A stretch of DNA of 12,176 bases. Origin: Carex sylvatica. Taxonomy: Eukaryota; Streptophyta; Magnoliopsida; Poales; Cyperaceae. Location of the stretch: the NCBI GenBank assembly GCA_964058845.1, contig CAXKVR010000564.1:1-12176 (forward strand), given 5' to 3'. A program made the translations under genes and the position numbers. Below the pieces are notes generated by a model. It was not told where the DNA came from and made no database searches. It saw nothing but the letters and a program-made list of their open reading frames with translations. Shown here piece after piece: positions 7,180-12,176 of the stretch. The stretch's first letter is position 1. The number at the start of each line of letters is the position of its first letter.

Positions 7180-7567
7180 ATATTCTAGGGTAAATTTTGT
7201 TGGAGGTCATTAAAGTTTGTCCTTTGTTACAAATTGATTACTCAAGTTAGATTTGTTTCTTTGTAATCACTAAACTTTTTATTTGTCTAATATGTCAATC
7301 TATAGTTTTTTCGTTCAAAATATTAAAAGAATATATTCATTATGTTCAAAATACTAAGATGAATATGCTCATTCGGTTTAAAATACTAACATGAAAGTTT
7401 TGATTTATTAATTTTTTAGATACAAAAGTTATATAATGATTTGATTAAAATAAATTAAAAATTCAGTGACTATAGTGGACAAATTAAAATTTAATTGACT
7501 AATTTGTAACAAAAAAACAATGTTTAGTGACCTCTAATAACCCCTAAGGAAATTTACCCTATATTCT
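7180..7567. mobile_element. MITE E (374 bp, AGGGTAAATTT ends)
   Basis: The element 7187-7560 begins AGGGTAAATTTT and ends AAATTTACCCT, with flanking ATATTCT at 7180-7186 and 7561-7567 (7 bp, or 8 if one end base is assigned otherwise). Beyond the tips, GAGGTCATTAAA...GTTACAAATTGA on the left pairs with CTAATTTGTAAC...TTTAGTGACCTC on the right, so the inverted repeats extend about 60-110 bp with a gap. Its left duplication overlaps the right duplication of MITE D, so it inserted at D's edge after D. No coding content. Superfamily uncertain. Confidence 0.8.
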
Positions 7568-8228
7568 CATATTGTAATTGTCGTCCTCGTAGTTCCGTAG
7601 CTATCGTATCAATATTTTTAGTAAAATTGTAGAAGTAGAAAAGTTTGCTAATTAAATGGTATCTGTGAGTGATTCATACTTGTCCTGTTCCGAGGAAATA
7701 AATCTGCTACGATTCTAAATCCAACCTTTCATTTGTTTTGAGATTCGTGCATAAAAACAACTTCTATAGAGATTCGTGCAACTCGAAAAATGAAAGGTTG
7801 GATTTAGAATCGTCGGACACCCGAATGTTTTCTCGTTCTTTGAAATCCGAAGGGAATACAAAATCCCATTTTCTTTGCCTTTAAGAGTAATGGATGTAGA
7901 CTTTTCAACTTAGGATTTAGTAAGGTTAAAATTGTTGATCTGTTTGCCCCATCTTTATATACCATTGCTGAGCGGCTTCATAGAAAGTTTCGTCCAACAA
8001 TAATTACTGTAATCGAGGAATATTTTTTTGTAGAAGAGATGGTGTGTTCGAAACTCAATTGAAGGATATTTAAGTTGATATTTTAAATCCTATATAAATT
8101 TTCAGTAAATGCTCAAGTTAGAGCTTCATTTAATCTTTACTAAAAAAAGCAATTGCTGTAACGAAACCTTTAATCCGTTCTCGTCTTCCTTCCAATCAGG
8201 TTTTTAACTTTTTCTTCTTCTTCGAGCA
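7568..8228. other. Intergenic with hairpin and a short open frame
   Basis: Apart from the perfect inverted repeat at 7709-7813 there is one open stretch, 7844-8062 (+), that lacks an ATG until near its end and encodes 72 codons including VDLFAPSLYTIAERLHRKFR before TGA. I do not recognise it. It could be an exon remnant or chance, and no flanking splice signals are convincing. Confidence 0.3.
7709..7813. repeat. Perfect 26-bp inverted repeat with internal direct repeats
   Basis: The left arm 7709-7734 (ACGATTCTAAATCC...CATTT) and right arm 7788-7813 are exact reverse complements over 26 bp around a 53-bp loop. The loop holds two copies of GAGATTCGTGCA (7740-7751 and 7769-7780). Outside the stem the flanks do not pair, and no target duplication is seen. 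A transcript would fold into a strong hairpin. Confidence 0.85.
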
Positions 8229-8917
8229 TCTCCAATTAGGGTTGTCAATGAGTATGATACGGGCAGAATGAAAGCATTTTTATATTCATATTTACTAAGA
8301 ATGATTTTATTCATACCTTACCCTTACCTATTAAGATTTCATCTTATTCTGCCCTATCCTTATACGTTAAAATTATTGGGTAACAAAACGGTAGAAAGTG
8401 AATAACGAATAATACTACTATAATAATTAGTTTTATTATATTTTACAATTAAACTATCAAAACTTATTTATTTCTTACATATGCAAAAATATTACTAATA
8501 AAAAATAAAAATAAAAATAAATGTGCAATCAATTTCAACTAAATTATATTTTTTATAAAAAAAAAATTTAAAAATAAAAATATATCTCCCAAATAATTTA
8601 ATTATTTAATTAAAGAAGCAAGACATACAATTAAAAATAATATGTTTAATATTTTTCTTATAACAAAAACAATACACTAAATAACAAAAGTACTCACTAA
8701 TTATTACTCAAATATTATTATATTTTACAATTATCCTGTAGGATAACGGGTAGGAAGTAGCCTTTACTCATACCTTTACCCGTTTAGCTAATGAAAAAAA
8801 TTCTTACCCATACCCAATAAACTAACGAAAAAAAATCTTACCCATACCCGCCTCATTGAATGCGGTACGGGTCAGGTAAACAGCTAAAAGGGTATCATTG
8901 ACACCCCTATCTCCAAT
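8229..8917. mobile_element. Non-autonomous hAT element 2 (673 bp, 8-bp TSD)
   Basis: The element 8237-8909 begins TAGGGTTGTCAATGA and ends TCATTGACACCCCTA, the TAGGGGTGTCAAT-type terminus of a common plant hAT lineage. It is flanked by exact 8-bp duplications TCTCCAAT (8229-8236 and 8910-8917). Subterminal repeats are rich in TACCCATACCC and GGGTA words: TTACCCATACCC occurs at about 8804 and 8839 on the right, with related CTTACCC and TATGATACGGGC on the left. The middle is extremely AT-rich and encodes nothing, so the element is non-autonomous. Confidence 0.93.
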
Positions 8918-9006
8918 CCAACAATTGAAATTAATTGCTAAGCAACCGTTATGGAAATTTTAGAAATTAATCTGCTGCATTGGTGCAATTAAATTAAATT
9001 GTATTC

Positions 9007-9204
9007 TATGTCCATATTAGCACATCTTTTTTTTTTTTATTGGAGATAGAGCACCAAGAAAGATTTTGAGCCAATCAATTAAACAAGTGTCATTAAACAA
9101 ACATTTTGTTATAAAGCAATTTTAGTAATTTAACAATTGTAATACATCCCAGCAATTATGTTAGCAATTGACCAAACTTTTATATATTATGAATTTAGTC
9201 TAGA
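9007..9204. repeat. Interspersed direct repeat, copy 2 (198 bp)
   Basis: Same orientation and about 95% identity to 2009-2203. It begins TATGTCCATATTAGCAC, with a slightly longer T run, and ends AATTTAGTCTAGA. Flanks on both sides differ from those of copy 1, so the shared unit is confined to about 195 bp. Confidence 0.85.
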
Positions 9205-9370
9205 TACAATATGGATACGGCGATACGGCAATTTTCGAAAATAAAGGATACGATACGGCTATTAATATATATATTTTTATTATTTTATATATGATATTTA
9301 TATAATTATAATTTAAATCAAATTTGTAGAGAAAAATAGTTAAATATTATATTTATCTACAAGATAACAC
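9205..9370. repeat. GATACGG-rich patch and AT-rich tail
   Basis: ATGGATACGGCGATACGGCAATTTTCGAAAATAAAGGATACGATACGG-type sequence at 9211-9259 contains four GATACG units. It resembles the patch near the right end of hAT element 1 (GATACGATAATTTTC, about 6655-6669), so it is probably a remnant of a related element. About 110 bp of AT-rich DNA follow. Confidence 0.45.
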
Positions 9371-9374
9371 ATGT

Positions 9375-9445
9375 GAATTCTAGTGTAGTAGTAAGAATTT
9401 TGGCACCAACAGAACCTAACTGGGTTCGAATCCCGCTTTCAGTAG
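9375..9445 (+). mobile_element. tRNA-derived SINE-like head
   Basis: TAGTGTAGTAG (9381-9391) fits the RNA polymerase III A box, and GGTTCGAATCC (9423-9433) is a perfect B box 42 bp further on, the spacing found in tRNA genes and tRNA-derived SINEs. The sequence does not fold as a complete tRNA: the acceptor stem is not matched. A SINE head is therefore more likely than a tRNA gene. A tail and target duplication are not certain; an A10 run at 9643-9652 could mark the 3' end. Confidence 0.5.
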
Positions 9446-9459
9446 AAAAAAGGGTGCGT

Positions 9460-9558
9460 GGTGCGCAGGCACGATCCACAGGCGCCGTGCGCGGTGCACA
9501 GGCGTGGTTCACAGGTGCCGTGCGTGGTCTACGGGCGCTGGGATCATATGTGGCGCGA
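9460..9558. repeat. GC-rich 33-bp tandem repeat (3 units)
   Basis: Units begin GGTGCGCAGGC (9460), GGTGCACAGGC (9493) and the more diverged GGTCTACGGGC (9526). Each of the first two ends CAGG(C/T)GCCGTGCG(C/T). The block stands out from its AT-rich surroundings and lies directly after the SINE-like head. The open + frame through it merely reflects the 33-bp (11-codon) period. Confidence 0.8.
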
Positions 9559-10620
9559 CCAGTGCATGCTTAAGTGTTGAAGCTGATAATTTGGAAAATT
9601 CATCTATGTGCGATCTGAAAATTCAACGGCTGAACATCCTTTAAAAAAAAAACAGTAAATCAGAACTCTTGCAGAATCTAGACATTAAGCTCCTTAATAA
9701 GGATGAGAGATATATATGAAAAATGATCTTCTTAAATTAGTATATTCCGGGATATCTTTTCTATCATTAGTAAATTTTCGTTCATTTGTTCAAATAAAGG
9801 AGTTTTGAGTTTAATTGGCTCATTGAAAAATATCTTCCGGCCCTACACTTATTAATTATGATCTCTCTCTGCGCCGTGCCCGCTCTCTTTGGCTCTGGAC
9901 CACAAGTTTGTTCTTCAAATTAGTTATTTTTTTGTGTACTTAGACTTAGCTACATATAACTCATTGCACAAATAGGGAAAAAAAAAAGATCACCATAAAA
10001 ATTTACTTTTTATACACATAGATTTGAGGGTTACGAACATGAGATATCACTGAGTAATTTGTCCAGCGACATCACCTCTTCTTCATTCCTCTCCCATTCT
10101 GTTACTTTTTTATTTTTCTCTCCTGGAACAAATAAACATATCTCATCAGGTATGACCTCATCACTTCTTCCTTTCTCTCCCCTTATTTTTTTAATACAAG
10201 CAAGATCAAACTATCCAATTCCTTTTCACAAAATTTTTTACATTTTTTATTTACTTTTTACTGTTGAGAATGTCAAAATAATTTGATTGCATACATGATT
10301 AGAAATTGTCGAATAAAAGATTCAAGTTGTGGATTTATTTGTCATCATATAAGATGTATCAAATTTGATTCGCTTCGGAAATTATTTGATTTATTGAAGA
10401 CTGTTATTGCTAGTAAATAAATTATTCTGATCAAATTTAATACATATCCGATATAAATGATGAAATAACGTTTATATTTGATTGTTTTGATTTGGAAGCA
10501 TTGTGATGTAGCTTAGAAAGGAAATACTTTTTTATCGTATCAAATCCTGAAGCAAATTGGGTTTAAAATAATATTTTCTTATATAAATCTCTAACGAAGT
10601 TCTTAATTTATCAGTAATAT
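9559..10620. other. Intergenic, mostly featureless
   Basis: AT-rich DNA with CT-rich patches. The stretch 9612-9670 (TCAACGGCTGAAC ... AACAGTAAATCAGAA) resembles the middle of MITE B (CCAACGGTGGCTTAAC ... AACAGTAAAATCAGAA, about 1006-1039) and may be a fragment of that family. The open frame at 10059-10286 is low-complexity and not supported as a gene. Confidence 0.4.
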
Positions 10621-10684
10621 TCTAGAGATACTTTTGTCCCTCTTGCATGCGGTCTAGAGATACTTTTGTCCCTCTTGCATGCGG
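10621..10684. repeat. Perfect 32-bp tandem duplication
   Basis: TCTAGAGATACTTTTGTCCC... ending TTGCATGCGG occurs at 10621-10652 and is repeated without change at 10653-10684. Each unit carries TGCATGC, an RY-like core. It lies about 500 bp upstream of the right F-box gene. Confidence 0.95.
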
Positions 10685-10938
10685 TGACTTATTACATGTA
10701 ATACATATGCATCAGAAATTCCCTGTAATTCAGCATAGATTGTGATTAAATTTTTGTCTCTGGCTCTCATATATATTAAAGAACTACAAATTTAGAAATT
10801 TAAACGAACAAATATATGCTTCTATATATTGACATTGAATAAGATGCAATGTTTTGATCTGTTCTTTGTAACAATAAGCATTGTATGCGCGGGTTGTTCT
10901 TTATTTTTTACAATTTAATTATGGAACACCCACTTCAG

Positions 10939-11162
10939 TTCCAGACCAATATAATAAATATACGTAATGGAGTGATGGTTAAACTCATTATTTTTTGGAT
11001 TGAAACTTTCTTAATTGACTCCTAAAATAGTGGCAGGTTAAAAGGTACAACAACACCTTCAGTTATCGTTGCGAATTTCCCAAGATCATTCAGTTCTCAT
11101 CTGAGTTCCTACTTGCATGAGTAGATGTCGATTGCACAACTCGACTTGTAATTTTTCATAAA
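10939..11162 (+). promoter_or_regulatory. Putative core promoter and leader of the right F-box gene
   Basis: A CCAAT (in GACCAATATAAT) near 10946 runs into TATAATAAATATA, a plausible TATA region about 200 bp before the ATG, followed by a leader with no obvious intron. The assignment is by motif and position only. Confidence 0.3.
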
Positions 11163-11993
11163 ATGGCTGAATCTCAACTTAAGGAAGCAATTACTTCTGA
11201 TGATGATATTATTAGCAGTCTTCCTGAATACATTAGAGAGAAATTTCTTGTTCACTTGCCAATAAAAGAAGCTGTGAGAACATGCATCTTATCCAAAGAT
11301 TGGAGGTACACTTGGTCAACAATTCCGGATTTGGTTGTAGATGTTGGTAGAAGCTCAAATTCTGATCAATTTGTAGCCGACGATGAAAATACAAAGATAA
11401 TTAGATTTGTTGATCAGCTTCTCGCACGTCATAACGGCAATATACACAAATTCAAGATCTATGGAATAAAATATAGCCGTGTGGTTTTCTACGACTGGAT
11501 TCTTACCTTGTCAAAAAAGTACATCAGTGAAATAATTGTTCAGGGTGCTAATGAGTTGAAACCCTTTATGCATGATCATTTTTTCACTTGTTCAAACTTG
11601 AAAGTTGTGGCGTTGAGTTGTTGTATAATCTTTGTGCCAATGCGGATCAAGTTCAATGGGTTTAAACGTCTACATACACTTGAGCTGAGGGATTGTTTAA
11701 TAATTGAAACTGATCTAGTTGAACTCATCTCCGGCTGTCCTCTGTTAGAGCAACTAACATTTTGTCAATCCAAACTTTCTTATTGGGATATTAAAATTTG
11801 TGCACCCAACCTCCGAGAAGTGACAATTTGTTGCTGCTTTAAACATCTCTGTTTGCAAACTCCCAAGCTGATGAAAGCGAATTTTGCTGTACCGCGCAGT
11901 ATGGAAGGGGTTAGAACCAGTCATCTTATACAGTCACTTGGTTCGATATCGCATGTTCAGTCTCTTGGTTTTCACTGTGATTTTTTCATTTTG
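11163..11993 (+). CDS. F-box/LRR (FBD family) protein, first exon
   Basis: N-terminal 277 residues of a plant F-box/LRR protein, probably a substrate adaptor of an SCF ubiquitin ligase. The ATG is in a strong context (AAAATGGCT). The F-box spans about residues 14-60: DDIISSLPEYIREKFLVHLP, then KEAVRTCILSKDWRYTWSTI. It retains the LP, the LSK.WR and the second W that usually contact Skp1. Leucine-rich repeat-like units follow: HNGNIHKFKIYG, CSNLKVVAL, FKRLHTLELRDC, LISGCPLLEQLTF, APNLREVTI. The exon ends at FFIL in a GTAAGA donor (11994) in phase 0, the phase at which the left gene's exons join. Reading on would stop at 12042-12044, so an intron is preferred to a short protein. The middle and FBD parts lie beyond the window. 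It resembles the At1g13570-like F-box/FBD/LRR group. Confidence 0.88.
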
Positions 11994-12176
11994 GTAAGAT
12001 TGCATTATAACTCGGACCCCTTTCTTACTTCTATAATTTCTTAAGTTTGGTTGCCAATTTTCTGAGAAACTGTAAACGAACCAAAGAAGTCCCTCAATCA
12101 TTAACATATATTCATTTTGCGAACACTGCTATCAGATTTTGACAATAAAAATATGGAGAAATATCTTTCTTTTTTT
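11994..12176 (+). other. Start of intron 1 of the right F-box gene
   Basis: AT-rich sequence after the GTAAGA donor, with an in-frame stop at 12042-12044 and no acceptor-exon pair resembling the expected next exon before the window ends. Confidence 0.6.

Larger units (their letters stand above)
5848..7182. mobile_element. Fold-back MITE D (Mutator-like, 10-bp TSD), split by a hAT
   Basis: The element runs 5858-7172 and is flanked by exact 10-bp duplications TTAATATATA (5848-5857 and 7173-7182), typical of Mutator-type transposition (9-11 bp). Its tips are GAGATGGACT and AGCCCAACTC, which pair. After removing the nested hAT and its target copy it is about 430 bp. The arms pair over most of their length. 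The left half holds the shared core (6809-6910), and the right half holds its inverted copy (about 7000-7105). Subterminal palindromes are present on both sides: TGAGCTATAGCTCA (5871-5884), and AAATGAGCCATGACT with AGTCATGGCTCATTT (about 7118-7162). Near the centre is a triple ACAGTAAAA. No protein is encoded. Confidence 0.85.

Noticed and set aside
9381..9433. A functional tRNA gene
   Set aside because: A and B boxes are present, but the acceptor stem does not pair and the T stem has a mismatch, so no complete cloverleaf can be drawn.
9373..9573. Arginine- and alanine-rich open frame over the GC-rich tract
   Set aside because: The 11-residue periodicity is the 33-bp tandem repeat read in one frame. 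It starts within the SINE-like head.
10059..10286. Open frame of 75 codons upstream of the right F-box gene
   Set aside because: Low-complexity S/F/L/I-rich translation of CT- and T-rich DNA, with no homology signal or splice context.
11994..12044. Reading the right F-box gene through to the stop at 12044 as a complete 293-residue protein
   Set aside because: A good GTAAGA donor sits at 11994, the sequence after it loses family resemblance, and the family normally continues into further exons such as those seen in the left gene.
1..12176. CRISPR array, bacterial operon or defence island
   Set aside because: No regularly spaced repeats with unique spacers and no prokaryotic gene organisation. 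Introns and plant repeats show a plant nuclear sequence.

Overview
The window is nuclear DNA of a flowering plant. It is AT-rich, has short exons with GT..AG introns, plant-type promoter motifs (telo-box, TGGGCY), genes of the plant-expanded F-box/FBD/LRR family, and a dense load of non-autonomous plant transposons. The sequence alone does not allow a species call. A eudicot or magnoliid is plausible.

Three protein-coding loci are supported, all on the + strand. (1) Positions 11-1875 hold the last two exons of an F-box/FBD/LRR-type gene. They are separated by a 1.4-kb intron almost filled by three adjacent fold-back elements (A, B, C). (2) Positions 2980-3964 hold a complete two-exon gene for a 114-residue coiled-coil protein of unknown function. 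A telo-box, TGGGCY motifs and a pyrimidine-rich leader lie upstream. (3) Positions 11163-11993 hold the first exon of a second F-box/LRR gene of the same family, and the gene runs off the right edge. The left gene shows the 3' half of the family architecture and the right gene the 5' half, so the window probably spans the gap between two members of an F-box cluster.

Region by region: 155-1566 is the MITE-packed intron. 2009-2203 is one copy of a 195-bp repeat whose second copy lies at 9007-9204. 2207-2470 is an AT-rich stretch studded with CGGTTT/AAACCG motifs. 2480-2979 is the promoter side of the coiled-coil gene. 4490-5282 holds two nearly identical ~194-bp direct repeats around ~400 bp that carry a short GYF-domain-like peptide fragment, probably a decayed gene piece. 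5848-7567 is a clear nested transposon stack: a Mutator-like fold-back MITE (D, 10-bp target duplication), a hAT-type element inside it (exact 8-bp duplication), and a further MITE (E) that landed in D's right target duplication. 7709-7813 is a perfect 26-bp inverted repeat. 8229-8917 is a second hAT-type element with an exact 8-bp duplication. 9375-9445 looks like a tRNA-derived SINE head followed by a GC-rich 33-bp tandem repeat. 9600-11162 is mostly plain AT-rich upstream sequence with one perfect 32-bp tandem duplication.

I found no operon-like or defence-type system. The genes do not form an obvious joint pathway: two are probable substrate adaptors of SCF ubiquitin ligases, and the third is a small coiled-coil protein between them. 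The most informative content is the transposon stratigraphy, the B/C/D fold-back family sharing a ~102-bp core, and the unexplained direct repeats.
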